Below are positions 7,000 through 14,620 of a DNA stretch of 18,322 nucleotides, piece by piece; position 1 is the stretch's first letter; every line of letters starts with the position of its first letter. The DNA comes from Caldisericota bacterium (GTDB taxonomy: Bacteria; Caldisericota; Caldisericia; Caldisericales; Caldisericaceae): NCBI GenBank assembly GCA_030642335.1, contig DAOWNX010000005.1, positions 1-18,322 on the forward strand, written 5' to 3'. Below the pieces are notes generated by a model. That model was not told where the DNA came from and ran no database searches. It worked only from the letters and a program-made list of their open reading frames with translations. Made by a program: the position numbers and the translations under genes.

Positions 7000-7548
7000 A
7001 TGTCTAGAATTGGGAAAAAACCAATTATTATTCCTAAAGAGGTAAAGATAACAATAGATGAAGATAATTTTGTAACCGTTAAAGGACCTAAAGGTGAGTT
7101 GAAGAGAAGTTTTCATCCTGAAATAAAAATTATTTTAGAAAATGATATAGTCACTGTTGAGAGACCTTCGGATAGACCTTTTTATAGAGCTCTTCATGGT
7201 ACTACTCGTGCACTTATAAGCAATATGGTTACGGGTATTACAAACGGTTACTCAAAACAGTTGCAGCTTAATGAAAAAACATACAAAGGAGAAGTGCAGG
7301 GTAAGAAAGTTACATTTAATTTGGGATTTTCTCATCCAATCATTCTGGATATTCCGGAAGATATTGACGTCACAATAGAGAAACGTGTCATTACTGTCTC
7401 TGGAATTAATAAAGAATCTGTTGGAGCTTTTGCTCAAAAGATTCGTCATTTAAGAAAAGTGGACCCATATAAAGCAAAAGGCATTATATATGTTGGTGAG
7501 AAAATTATACGAAAAGCAGGGAAAGCAATTGCTGCTGGAGCTAAGTAG
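7000..7548 (+). CDS. rplF: 50S ribosomal protein L6
   Basis: L6 lies near the factor-binding region at the base of the L7/L12 stalk. The 182-residue product has two repeated alpha/beta domains. The first has MSRIGKKPIIIPKEVKI and VKGPKGELKRSF. The second has NLGFSHPIILDIPEDIDV followed by a basic C-terminus with VGAFAQKIRHLRKVDPYKAKG, the standard L6 signature near residues 143-163. An AGGAGGTG site sits before the ATG, overlapping the rpsH stop. The family length (about 177-180) and start are normal. Confidence 0.97.
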   Translation: MSRIGKKPIIIPKEVKITIDEDNFVTVKGPKGELKRSFHPEIKIILENDIVTVERPSDRPFYRALHGTTRALISNMVTGITNGYSKQLQLNEKTYKGEVQGKKVTFNLGFSHPIILDIPEDIDVTIEKRVITVSGINKESVGAFAQKIRHLRKVDPYKAKGIIYVGEKIIRKAGKAIAAGAK

Positions 7549-7560
7549 GGAGAGTGTGAT

Positions 7561-7929
7561 ATGATTAAATTGAAGAATAAAAAAGAGTTAAGAGATATAA
7601 GACATAAGCGATTAAGAAAAAATCTCTCAGGTACTTCTGAAAGACCAAGGCTTGCTGTTTTTATCAGTCTTAAAAATATTTATGTTCAGATTATAGATGA
7701 TACAAAAGGAATTACTCTTGTAGCTGCTTCTACGAAAGAAAAGGAAATAGTAGATAAATTTGGAGGAAAGAAGAATATAGAAGCTGCAAAAGCTGTAGGG
7801 ACTCTTATCGGGGAAAAGGCACTGGAGAAAGGGATAAAAGAAGTTGCTTTTGATAGAGGTGGTTTTGCATATCATGGAAGAGTCAAGGCACTTGCTGAAA
7901 GCGCAAGAGAAGCCGGATTAAACTTTTAG
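7561..7929 (+). CDS. rplR: 50S ribosomal protein L18
   Basis: L18 brings 5S rRNA into the large subunit together with L5. The 122-residue product has a basic N-terminus (KRLRKNLSGTSERPRLAVF), a central IYVQIIDDTKGITLVAAST, and the C-terminal FDRGGFAYHGRVKALAESAR, which is the family signature. The ribosome binding site is a modest GGGAG 8 bases before the ATG, starting in the rplF stop codon. The gene's own stop codon is part of the AGGAGG site for rpsE. Confidence 0.96.
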   Translation: MIKLKNKKELRDIRHKRLRKNLSGTSERPRLAVFISLKNIYVQIIDDTKGITLVAASTKEKEIVDKFGGKKNIEAAKAVGTLIGEKALEKGIKEVAFDRGGFAYHGRVKALAESAREAGLNF

Positions 7930-7938
7930 GAGGTAGAG

Positions 7939-8463
7939 GTGTATAGAAGAAGAGGCAGAGTAGAGGAACATAAAGAGTTTGAGGAAGGCGTTCTCCAGAT
8001 AGATAGGGTAAAGAAAGTCGTTAAGGGTGGAAAGATTTTAAAATTCAGAGTAACTATGGTAATAGGTGACAAAAAAGGAAGAGTTGGTATTGGTATCGGT
8101 AAAGCTAGAGAAATACCGTCAGCGATTAAAAAAGGTATCGCTGATGCAAAAAGAAACCTCGTTACTGTGCCCATTAAAAATAACACGATACCCATGAGAA
8201 TTACATCAAAATCTGGAGCAGGGTATGTATTTCTTGCACCAGCAGTTAAAGGTACCGGCATTGTAGCTGGAAGAGTGGTGAAAGCAATTGCAGAAAAGGC
8301 AGGAATAGAGGATCTTCTTTCAAAAACTCTTGGAACAGCTAATCCATTAAATGTAGCTAACGCAATGCTCGTAGCGTTCAGAGATATGGAGACAATAATC
8401 CACAGAAAAGAAATGATGAAGAGAGAAATAGCGGGAGGTGAGAATGAGAATACAGAATTTTAA
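7939..8463 (+). CDS. rpsE: 30S ribosomal protein S5
   Basis: S5 is a small-subunit body protein at the mRNA entry, important for decoding accuracy. The 174-residue product starts at a GTG with AGGAGGT at 7928-7934. It has the double-stranded-RNA-binding-like N-terminal domain with IDRVKKVVKGGKILKFRV and VVIGD-type strand (VTMVIGDKKGRVGIGIGKAR). The C-terminal domain includes SGAGYVFLAPAVKGTGIVAG and KTLGTANPLNVANAM. The Lys-Gly-Gly loop linked to spectinomycin response in E. coli is present near residue 30. The gene overlaps rplO by 20 bases, and the usual rpmD between them is absent. Confidence 0.97.
   Translation: MYRRRGRVEEHKEFEEGVLQIDRVKKVVKGGKILKFRVTMVIGDKKGRVGIGIGKAREIPSAIKKGIADAKRNLVTVPIKNNTIPMRITSKSGAGYVFLAPAVKGTGIVAGRVVKAIAEKAGIEDLLSKTLGTANPLNVANAMLVAFRDMETIIHRKEMMKREIAGGENENTEF
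8434..8438 (+). promoter_or_regulatory. Ribosome binding site that fixes the rplO start
   Basis: GGAGG lies inside the last codons of rpsE, 5 bases before ATG 8444. An in-frame GTG at 8438 is part of the site itself and cannot be its target, so ATG 8444 is taken as the rplO start. Confidence 0.75.
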
Positions 8464-8866
8464 ACCAAAAGCTAACTCAACGAGAAAAAAGCGTATTGTA
8501 GGAAGAGGAGATGGATCTGGAAGAGGCACTTATTCGACACGAGGTTGTAAGGGTGCCAAAGCTCGTTCTGGAGGAACCAAAAAGAAAGGTTTTGAAGGAG
8601 GGCAGACGCCTCTCTATCGAAGACTTCCTAAACTGAAAGGTTTCAAATCGTTAAATAGAGTGGAATACATCGAAGTAAATATTGAAAAACTTGAAAAATT
8701 TTCTGGTGGCGCAAATGAAATAAATTTAAATGAACTATTTAATGCAAGAGTTAAAGTACTTGGTAGAGGAGATGTGAATAAGGCACTTATTGTAAAAGCA
8801 TCCAAGTTTTCAAAAACAGCAAAAGAGAAAATTGAAAAGATTCAGGGAAAAGCTGAGGTAATTTGA
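8444..8866 (+). CDS. rplO: 50S ribosomal protein L15
   Basis: L15 is an assembly protein of the large subunit with a long basic N-terminal extension that enters the rRNA. From ATG 8444 it has 140 residues, with KKRIVGRGDGSGRGTYS then RGCKGAKARSGG and FEGGQTPLYRRLPKLKGF, which are conserved. The C-terminal half carries LNELFNARVKVLGRGDVNKALIV in family order. A Cys replaces the more usual His in the RGHKG-type motif. The gene begins inside rpsE, with no rpmD (L30) gene between, and its stop is one base before secY. Confidence 0.96.
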   Translation: MRIQNFKPKANSTRKKRIVGRGDGSGRGTYSTRGCKGAKARSGGTKKKGFEGGQTPLYRRLPKLKGFKSLNRVEYIEVNIEKLEKFSGGANEINLNELFNARVKVLGRGDVNKALIVKASKFSKTAKEKIEKIQGKAEVI

Positions 8867-8867
8867 T

Positions 8868-10133
8868 ATGTGGGAAACAATAAAAAGAGCCTTTAGACTT
8901 AAAGAGCTGAGGAAAAGAATTTGGATTACACTGTTTCTTTTTATTCTTTTTAGACTTGGAACATATATCCCAGTTCCTGGGATTGACCGCGCTGCTATTC
9001 AAGCTTTAGTGCAAAAGGGAGGATTCCTTGCTTTACTTGATTTGTTTTCCGGCGGTGGTTTTGGGAACTTCTCTATTTTTGCATTGAGTGTTATTCCTTA
9101 TATTAATGCGTCTATTATACTTCAACTCCTTACTGCTGTTATTCCTGCTCTTGAACGACTCGCAAAAGAAGGCGAAGCAGGACAGAAGAAAATGGCACGT
9201 TATACAAGGCAGCTTACTATTTTCCTTGCTACACTTCAAGCGTTCTCTGTTGTTGTTATGTTTCAAAACTATCTCGTAAGCACAAGCATTTTGTTAAAAA
9301 TCGTTATTATCTCAAGTCTTGTTGCAGGCTCTTATATTGTTTTGTGGCTTGGAGAAATAATGACAGATAAAGGTATAGGTAATGGTGTATCTTTAATTAT
9401 ATTTGCAGGGATTGTAAGCAGGCTACCTGTAGGAGTTATTGAAATGAAGCAGTTATACTTTGCACATTCTTTAAGCATTGGATCAATAATAGGAGAAATT
9501 CTTGGTATGCTTGTTCTGATAGTAGTTGTAATATTTGCTTATCAAGCTGAGCGAAGGATTCCTGTGCAGTATGCTAAGAGAATTGTGGGAAGAAAAGTGT
9601 ATGGTGGACAATCTACATATATTCCACTGCGTCTTGTACAAGCAGGCGTGCTTCCTATCATTTTTGCTGTATCTGTTATGATGTTTCCTCAAACACTTAG
9701 TCAATTTTGGCCTACGTCCTGGTTTTCACTTCATATTGCAACTCCTTTTTTTGGAAACCCGTCAGGTATTAGGTATAACTTAATTTATTTCGGCCTGATT
9801 GTTTTCTTCACTTATTTCTATACATCACTTACGTACGACCCGATAAAACTTGGAGATGATTTGCAAAAATATGGTGGATTTATCCCCGGTATTCGTCCTG
9901 GTACGCGAACTGCTGAGTATATTGCAGGAGTACTGAATAAAATTGTTTTGCCTACTTCTATTTTTCTTGGACTTGTCGCAATAGTTCCTAATTTGATTTT
10001 TAGAAATATGGCAGTCTCAGCTTTTGTTTTTGGAGGAACTTCGGTGCTTATTATTATTGGTGTTTCACTTGAAACAATGAGAGAAATTGAGGCATATCTT
10101 CTTATGAGGCACTACAAAGGCTTTTTGAAATAA
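8868..10133 (+). CDS. secY: Protein translocase subunit SecY
   Basis: SecY is the channel of the Sec translocon, exporting unfolded proteins with SecA or inserting membrane proteins co-translationally. The 421-residue product has ten hydrophobic segments, at roughly residues 17-35, 70-92, 115-133, 143-162, 172-190, 207-225, 257-276, 302-320, 358-376 and 384-402. The plug region (LLDLFSGGGFGNFSIFALS) follows the first. The large cytosolic loop has QAERRIPVQYAKRIVGRK before segment 7, and GGFIPGIRPGTRTAEYI lies before segment 9; both are SecA/ribosome contact loops. The GAGGT site is 8 bases upstream. The stop overlaps the adk ATG by one base (TAATG). Partners SecE and SecG are not in the window. 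Confidence 0.98.
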   Translation: MWETIKRAFRLKELRKRIWITLFLFILFRLGTYIPVPGIDRAAIQALVQKGGFLALLDLFSGGGFGNFSIFALSVIPYINASIILQLLTAVIPALERLAKEGEAGQKKMARYTRQLTIFLATLQAFSVVVMFQNYLVSTSILLKIVIISSLVAGSYIVLWLGEIMTDKGIGNGVSLIIFAGIVSRLPVGVIEMKQLYFAHSLSIGSIIGEILGMLVLIVVVIFAYQAERRIPVQYAKRIVGRKVYGGQSTYIPLRLVQAGVLPIIFAVSVMMFPQTLSQFWPTSWFSLHIATPFFGNPSGIRYNLIYFGLIVFFTYFYTSLTYDPIKLGDDLQKYGGFIPGIRPGTRTAEYIAGVLNKIVLPTSIFLGLVAIVPNLIFRNMAVSAFVFGGTSVLIIIGVSLETMREIEAYLLMRHYKGFLK

Positions 10134-10789
10134 TGAAAACGCATCTTGTTTTATTTGGTCCTCCAGGGGCAGGAAAAGGAACTCAAGGGCAGTTTTTGAG
10201 TAAAGATCTTGGAATACCTTTTATTTCTTCTGGTGATGCATTGCGCGAAGGGATAAATAAAAAAAGTGAAATAGTCGAGAAAATGTATTCTTTTATAAAG
10301 AATGGCGAACTTGTTCCAGACATTATTGTAGAGGAATTTATGGGCAAAATATTGGATCAACATACTCTTGATAAAGGTTTTATTTTAGATGGTTTCCCTC
10401 GTACTATTCATCAGGCTGAATTTTTAAATATTTATCTTAGCAAGATTAATGTGAATCTCGATGCAGTGATTTTTTTCTTAATTTCCAAAGAAGAGATTGT
10501 CAAAAGGATAAGTGGAAGAAGAACTTGTGAGCATTGTAACGCTGTTTATAATATCTATTTTAATTCTCTTGAAGATGATGCAAAATGCGAGAGATGTGGT
10601 GGGAATCTTGTGCAAAGAGAAGATGATAAGGAAGAAGTAGTGATTAGAAGAATAGAGGTTTATGAAGAAAAAACCGAACCTTTGATTGCTTATTATAAAA
10701 ATAAAGGCTTACTTATCGAAGTGGATGCTTTTGGAACAGTAGAAGATGTGTCAAAGCGCATAAAAGAGGTGCTGAGTGATAGAACTTAA
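10133..10789 (+). CDS. adk: Adenylate kinase, zinc-binding lid form
   Basis: Adenylate kinase converts AMP and ATP to two ADP in the cytosol. The 218-residue product has the P-loop GPPGAGKGT at 9-17, the AMP-binding segment near SSGDALREGI (32-41), and DGFPRT at 86-91. The lid has C132-E-H-C135 and C152-E-R-C155, the four-Cys zinc site seen in Gram-positive and many thermophilic enzymes; E. coli Adk lacks it. The usual STGD motif reads SSGD here, a conservative change. The ATG shares a base with the secY stop and has only a distant AAAGG upstream, so it probably relies on coupling. The place between secY and map is conserved in Bacillota. Confidence 0.97.
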   Translation: MKTHLVLFGPPGAGKGTQGQFLSKDLGIPFISSGDALREGINKKSEIVEKMYSFIKNGELVPDIIVEEFMGKILDQHTLDKGFILDGFPRTIHQAEFLNIYLSKINVNLDAVIFFLISKEEIVKRISGRRTCEHCNAVYNIYFNSLEDDAKCERCGGNLVQREDDKEEVVIRRIEVYEEKTEPLIAYYKNKGLLIEVDAFGTVEDVSKRIKEVLSDRT

Positions 10790-11522
10790 GACTCCAGAAG
10801 AGATTGAAAAAATAAAAAAATCTGGTAAAATACTCCAGCAAACACTTGCTTTGCTAAGAGAAAATGTGCGTGCAGAGATTACTACAAGCGAACTAAGCAG
10901 CTTGGCTGAAGAGTTTATTCTTTCTACTGGCGCCATTCCTGCAATTAAAGGATATGGAGGCTTTCCTGCTGCTGTTTGTATTTCTGTCAACGATGAAGTA
11001 GTGCATGGAATTCCAGGCACAAGAAAGCTAAAAGAAGGAGATTTAGTTTCTTTTGATTCAGCAGTGCTTCTTGATGGTTGGTATGCTGATTCAGCGATTA
11101 CAGTAGTTGTGGAAAAAGAAAAAAGCGATGAAGACAAAAAATTAATTGAAATAACAGAGAGAGCATTGTATATAGGTATTGAACAGGCAAGGATTGGCAA
11201 TAAAGTTAGCGATATATCGCTAGCAGTTCAGCGGTATGTTGAGAGTAATAATTTTTCTGTTGTGAGGGATTATACGGGACATGGAATTGGGAAGCATTTA
11301 CATGAAGATCCTAGTGTGCCGAATTTTGTGACCAGGAATAGCGGGATAGAATTGAGAGAAGGTTTATGTATTGCAATAGAACCTATGGTTTGTAAAGGAG
11401 GTTTTGAGGTGTATACAGAAAAAGATGGATGGACTGTCAAGACTGCCGATCATTCTAATGCAGCTCATTTTGAACATACTATTGTTGTAACTAAAAATGT
11501 ACCAGAAATTCTTACATTATGA
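10776..11522 (+). CDS. map: Methionine aminopeptidase, type I
   Basis: This enzyme removes the initiator methionine from new proteins using a two-metal site. The 248-residue product has all five metal ligands in order: Asp94 and Asp105 (in FDSAVLLDGWYAD), His169 (TGHGIG), Glu202 (AIEPMV) and Glu233 (HFEHTIVVT). His77 and His176, which match the catalytic-site histidines of E. coli (His79, His178), are also present. The absence of a long N-terminal zinc domain marks it as the short bacterial type. The start is GTG with AGAGGT 5 bases upstream. It overlaps adk by 14 bases. Confidence 0.97.
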   Translation: MIELKTPEEIEKIKKSGKILQQTLALLRENVRAEITTSELSSLAEEFILSTGAIPAIKGYGGFPAAVCISVNDEVVHGIPGTRKLKEGDLVSFDSAVLLDGWYADSAITVVVEKEKSDEDKKLIEITERALYIGIEQARIGNKVSDISLAVQRYVESNNFSVVRDYTGHGIGKHLHEDPSVPNFVTRNSGIELREGLCIAIEPMVCKGGFEVYTEKDGWTVKTADHSNAAHFEHTIVVTKNVPEILTL

Positions 11523-11537
11523 AGAGAAGAGATAGGC

Positions 11538-11753
11538 GTGAATAAAAAGCAAGTAATAGAAACCGAAGGTGTGGTTATTGAAACTCTACCTGGTACCAGG
11601 TTTAAAGTAAAACTTGCTAATGGTAAAATAGTGCTTGCACATATTAGTGGCAAGATGAGACTTCATTTTATTAGAATATTACCAGGAGATAGAGTAAGGC
11701 TTGAGTTCACACCTTATGATCTTTCTTCTGCAAGAATTGTTTACAGACTGTAG
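11538..11753 (+). CDS. infA: Translation initiation factor IF-1
   Basis: IF-1 is an OB-fold protein that binds the small-subunit A-site during initiation. The 71-residue product has IETEGVVIETLPGTRFKVKL, then VLAHISGKMRLHFIRILPGD and VRLEFTPYDLSSARIVYR, an exact fit to the family from end to end. It starts at GTG 11538, which gives the expected N-terminus. The upstream region is purine-rich (GAAGAGAAGAGATAGG) without a clean GGAGG, so initiation may be weaker or coupled to map 15 bases before. The next gene is rpmJ, the standard partner. Confidence 0.96.
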   Translation: MNKKQVIETEGVVIETLPGTRFKVKLANGKIVLAHISGKMRLHFIRILPGDRVRLEFTPYDLSSARIVYRL

Positions 11754-11770
11754 GAAAGGAGTGTAAAAAA

Positions 11771-11884
11771 ATGAAAATAAGAGCATCAGTGAAAAAAATG
11801 TGCCCAAAATGCAAAATTGTTAAGAGAAAGGGTAAAATAGCGGTGATATGTGAGAATCCAAAGCATAAACAACGGCAAAAATAG
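11771..11884 (+). CDS. rpmJ: 50S ribosomal protein L36
   Basis: L36 is a tiny zinc-binding protein of the large subunit. The reading frame from ATG 11771 to TAG 11882-11884 encodes 37 residues, MKIRASVKKMCPKCKIVKRK and onward, the typical length. The zinc ligands C11, C14, C27 and H32 (CPKC then CENPKH) are in family spacing, so this is the zinc-binding form rather than the Cys-free paralogue. AAAGGAG at 11755-11761 serves as the ribosome binding site. The stop codon is the start of the TAGGAGG site for rpsM, which begins 11 bases later. Confidence 0.97.
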   Translation: MKIRASVKKMCPKCKIVKRKGKIAVICENPKHKQRQK

Positions 11885-11895
11885 GAGGCTGGACT

Positions 11896-12267
11896 GTGGC
11901 AAGAATTAGTGGTGTTGATCTACCAAAAGATAAACGAATTGATGTTGCGCTTGTCCATATATATGGTGTAGGAAAGCACAATGTTAAAGATGTTTTAGTA
12001 AAAGCAAAAGTTCCTTTGAAGAAAGTGAAAGATCTTACTTCAGAGGAAATTACAGCAATTGAAAGAGTTATTAAAAGTGACTATATGGTTGAAGGAGATC
12101 TAAGAAAACTGGTTGCTACTAATATTAAAAAGCTGATGGAAATTAATTGTTACAGAGGAATAAGACATAAAAGAGGTTTGCCTGTAAGAGGTCAGCGTAC
12201 TCGTACTAATGCAAGAACCCGAAAAGGACCCAAAAAGACTATTGGGTCAAAAAGAAAAGGAGCATAA
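11896..12267 (+). CDS. rpsM: 30S ribosomal protein S13
   Basis: S13 is a head protein that forms the B1 bridges with the large subunit and contacts P-site tRNA. The 123-residue product begins at GTG with MARISGVDLPKDKRIDVAL. It has a helix-two-turns-helix region at YGVGKHNVKDVL, and ends in RGIRHKRGLPVRGQRTRTN followed by a basic ARTRKGPKKT tail; all are family hallmarks. AGGAGG at 11883-11888 sits 7 bases upstream. It opens the alpha-operon block. Confidence 0.97.
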   Translation: MARISGVDLPKDKRIDVALVHIYGVGKHNVKDVLVKAKVPLKKVKDLTSEEITAIERVIKSDYMVEGDLRKLVATNIKKLMEINCYRGIRHKRGLPVRGQRTRTNARTRKGPKKTIGSKRKGA

Positions 12268-12281
12268 TTTAAGGAGGAGTA

Positions 12282-12674
12282 ATGAAAAAGAAAAGTAGAA
12301 AAGGTGCTAAAAAAAGAGCACGTAAGATTACGGGTAAAGCGAAAGTATGTATATATTCTACGTTTAACAATACAATTGTTACTATAACTGACCCACAAGG
12401 CAATGTTGCAACATGGGCATCTGCAGGGTCTGCTGGTTTTAAGGGAAGTAAAAAAGGAACTCCATTTGCTGCCCAGCTAACTGCACAAAAAGCGGCAGAA
12501 AGAGCTATTGACCTTGGGGCAAAAACAGTATCTGTTTATGTAAAAGGTGGTGGTTCTGGGAGAGAAGTTGCTATACGTGCACTTCAATCTGCAGGGCTTG
12601 AAATTGAAGAAATCAAGGATATTACTCCAATTCCACATAATGGTTGTAGACCAAGAAAATTAAGAAGAGTATAA
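12282..12674 (+). CDS. rpsK: 30S ribosomal protein S11
   Basis: S11 lies on the platform of the small subunit near the mRNA exit, next to the anti-Shine-Dalgarno end of 16S rRNA. The 130-residue product has VCIYSTFNNTIVTITDPQGN, then GSAGFKGSKKGTPFAAQLTA, and the C-terminus GGSGREVAIRALQSAGLEI with PIPHNGCRPRKLRRV, all standard. A strong AAGGAGG site is 6 bases upstream of the ATG. It is followed 12 bases later by rpsD. Confidence 0.97.
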   Translation: MKKKSRKGAKKRARKITGKAKVCIYSTFNNTIVTITDPQGNVATWASAGSAGFKGSKKGTPFAAQLTAQKAAERAIDLGAKTVSVYVKGGGSGREVAIRALQSAGLEIEEIKDITPIPHNGCRPRKLRRV

Positions 12675-12686
12675 GGAGGCGGTGAA

Positions 12687-13316
12687 GTGGCAAGATATAT
12701 AGATCCTGTTTGCAGGAAATGCAGAGCACAAGGGAAAAAACTTTTTCTTAAAGGAGAAAGGTGTTATACAAAAAAATGTGCATTGGAAAAAGGCAGAGGT
12801 ATCCCTGGACAAAAACAAGTTACTCTGCATTTTAGTAAACCCTCTGATTATAAAATTCATTTACAGGAAAAACAACGCGTAAAAAATATGTACGGTGTCC
12901 TGGAGAGACAATTTAGAAAATATTTCGAAAAGGCTACACGGCAAAAAGAAATTCCTACTGGTGATAAACTTATGGAAACTCTCGAGAGAAGACTGGACAA
13001 TGTAGTATTCCGTATGGGTTTTGCTCCCAACAGAAGAGCAGCAAGACAATTAATTCTCCATGGGCATGTTAGAGTAAATGGGAAAAAAGTTAATGTTCCA
13101 TCTTTTATAGCAAAGGTACAGGATGTGGTGGAAATTAAAGAAAGCAGCAGGCAAATACTATTGATAAAAGATTCTATCGAGGCTGATGTCCAAGTTCCAG
13201 CATGGTTGGAAGTAAATAAAGAATCTTACAAAGGAACAGTTGTGTCTATCCCAAATATTCCAGAACTTGGCTTAGGCGTAAACCCAGTTCTTATTGTAGA
13301 ACTTTATTCTAAATAA
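12687..13316 (+). CDS. rpsD: 30S ribosomal protein S4, zinc-binding form
   Basis: S4 is the assembly-initiating protein of the small subunit and helps control decoding fidelity; in E. coli it represses the alpha operon. The 209-residue product starts at GTG (MARYIDPVCRKCRAQGKKL) with AAGGAGG upstream. Four Cys at positions 9, 12, 26 and 31 form the N-terminal zinc site seen in many bacteria and absent in others. The S4 RNA-binding domain is at about 97-155, with LERRLDNVVFRMGFAPNRRA and HGHVRVNGKKVNVPS. The gene's place within the alpha operon is like Clostridia and unlike B. subtilis, where rpsD stands alone. Confidence 0.97.
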   Translation: MARYIDPVCRKCRAQGKKLFLKGERCYTKKCALEKGRGIPGQKQVTLHFSKPSDYKIHLQEKQRVKNMYGVLERQFRKYFEKATRQKEIPTGDKLMETLERRLDNVVFRMGFAPNRRAARQLILHGHVRVNGKKVNVPSFIAKVQDVVEIKESSRQILLIKDSIEADVQVPAWLEVNKESYKGTVVSIPNIPELGLGVNPVLIVELYSK

Positions 13317-13329
13317 GGAGCGATCTGAT

Positions 13330-14250
13330 ATGTGGAATCTTGATAATGTAAAATTTACAATAGAAGAGGAAAAAGAGCATTACGAAAAATATAGCTTTGG
13401 TCCTTTAGAAAGTGGTTTCGGGCTTACGCTTGGCACTGCTCTGAGAAGGGTTCTTCTCTCTTCAATAGAAGGCATAGCACCTGTTGGTATTGCCATAGAT
13501 GGTGTAGTCCATGAATTTTCTACTGTCGAGGGTGTTGTAGAAGATGTTGAGGAAATAATATTGAACGTCAAAAAACTTATCGTTTCTCTTGAGGGGCTAG
13601 ATGATGCAGTTCTTACCTTTAATGTAAAAGGCGAGAAAGATGTAAAAGCATCCGACCTTAAGGGTAGTAGCGAAGTGACCATTCTTAATCCTGATTTGCA
13701 CATTGCAACAATTTCTTCGTCAAGGAATTATTTTAAAGGATCTATCTATATAAGGAGAGGTAAGGGATATAAGTTAGAAGAAGAAATTGTCGAAGAGAGT
13801 GATTTTCCTGAGACAGTAATACCCATTGATGCTTATTTTTCTCCTGTGCTTAAAGTTAGTTTTCATGTTGAGCCAATGCGATTTGAAGAATCAGTTAATT
13901 TTGATAAACTTATTATGGGTATTTCAACAAAAGGTAATAAATCACCACTTGATTCACTAAAAGAGGCTGTAAAAATTCTCATAAATTATTCAGAAAGGTT
14001 TGATTTCATTCTTTCTGGCAATGAAATGGAAAAAGATGATGTTACAGAATCTGTAGGGAAAATCAGCATTAAGGATCTTAAATTGGCGGAACGTGCCTTT
14101 AATGTGCTGGAGCAAAATGAGATTTTAACAGTTGGCAAATTGTTGGAGTATACAAGAGATGAGCTTATGAAACTTGATAAATTTGGGGCAAAATCGTTAG
14201 AAAGTGTAGAAACTTCTCTTAAGAAACTGAACCTGAAGTTAAAAGAATAA
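13330..14250 (+). CDS. rpoA: RNA polymerase alpha subunit
   Basis: Alpha dimerises to nucleate RNA polymerase assembly and contacts upstream promoter DNA and activators. The 306-residue product has the N-terminal assembly domain, with ESGFGLTLGTALRRVLLSSI near residues 27-46 and SIEGIAPVGIAIDGVVHEFS, and a separate C-terminal domain from about residue 245. In the latter, R255, N258, G286, K288 and S289 align with the E. coli residues R265, N268, G296, K298 and S299 used to bind UP-element DNA. A linker near 236-244 separates the domains. The ATG has a TAAGGAG site. It is slightly shorter than E. coli alpha (329 residues). Confidence 0.98.
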   Translation: MWNLDNVKFTIEEEKEHYEKYSFGPLESGFGLTLGTALRRVLLSSIEGIAPVGIAIDGVVHEFSTVEGVVEDVEEIILNVKKLIVSLEGLDDAVLTFNVKGEKDVKASDLKGSSEVTILNPDLHIATISSSRNYFKGSIYIRRGKGYKLEEEIVEESDFPETVIPIDAYFSPVLKVSFHVEPMRFEESVNFDKLIMGISTKGNKSPLDSLKEAVKILINYSERFDFILSGNEMEKDDVTESVGKISIKDLKLAERAFNVLEQNEILTVGKLLEYTRDELMKLDKFGAKSLESVETSLKKLNLKLKE

Positions 14251-14263
14251 GGAGGTTATTGAT

Positions 14264-14620
14264 ATGTATCATCAGATAAAGCAAAGAAAATTGGGGATGT
14301 ATAGTGGCTATAGAAAAAGTGTATTAAGAAATCTTTCGACTTCTTTGATACTTTCAGGAAGAATAGAAACTACTGAAGCTAAGGCAAAAGAAGTAAGAAA
14401 AATTGTCGAAAAATTTATTACAATGGCTAAAAATGATAATCTTAATACACGAAGAAAAGCTTATGGTTTTCTTTTTAAAAAAGAAGCCGTCCAGAAACTT
14501 TTTGAGATGGCAAACAAAGAGTATGTAAATAGAAACGGTGGTTACACAAGGGTTTTTAAAGCGGGGCAGAGAAGAGGAGACGGAGCACAAGTTGCTATAT
14601 TGGAACTCGTTAAGGAATGA
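14264..14620 (+). CDS. rplQ: 50S ribosomal protein L17
   Basis: L17 is a large-subunit protein near the tunnel exit. The 118-residue product has RKLGMYSGYRKSVLRNLSTS and LILSGRIETTEAKAKEVRKI, which are the family core, followed by a C-terminal RNGGYTRVFKAGQRRGDGAQ and VAILEL. The N-terminal segment MYHQIKQRKLG differs from the more frequent MRH-type start but keeps the RKLG motif. AAGGAGG lies ahead of the ATG. The last codon and stop overlap the first ATG of ecfA1 (ATGA at 14617-14620), so the transporter genes are translated in line with the ribosomal genes. Confidence 0.96.
   Translation: MYHQIKQRKLGMYSGYRKSVLRNLSTSLILSGRIETTEAKAKEVRKIVEKFITMAKNDNLNTRRKAYGFLFKKEAVQKLFEMANKEYVNRNGGYTRVFKAGQRRGDGAQVAILELVKE

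Noticed and set aside
10751..11200. Antisense reading frame opposite map (149 codons)
   Set aside because: Map has all metal ligands in frame on the + strand; the antisense product is low-complexity Ser-rich and unsupported.
13442..13457. GAGAAG/CTTCTC hairpin in rpoA
   Set aside because: A 6-bp stem in a region coding for the invariant LRRVLLSS motif; expected by chance and by protein constraint.
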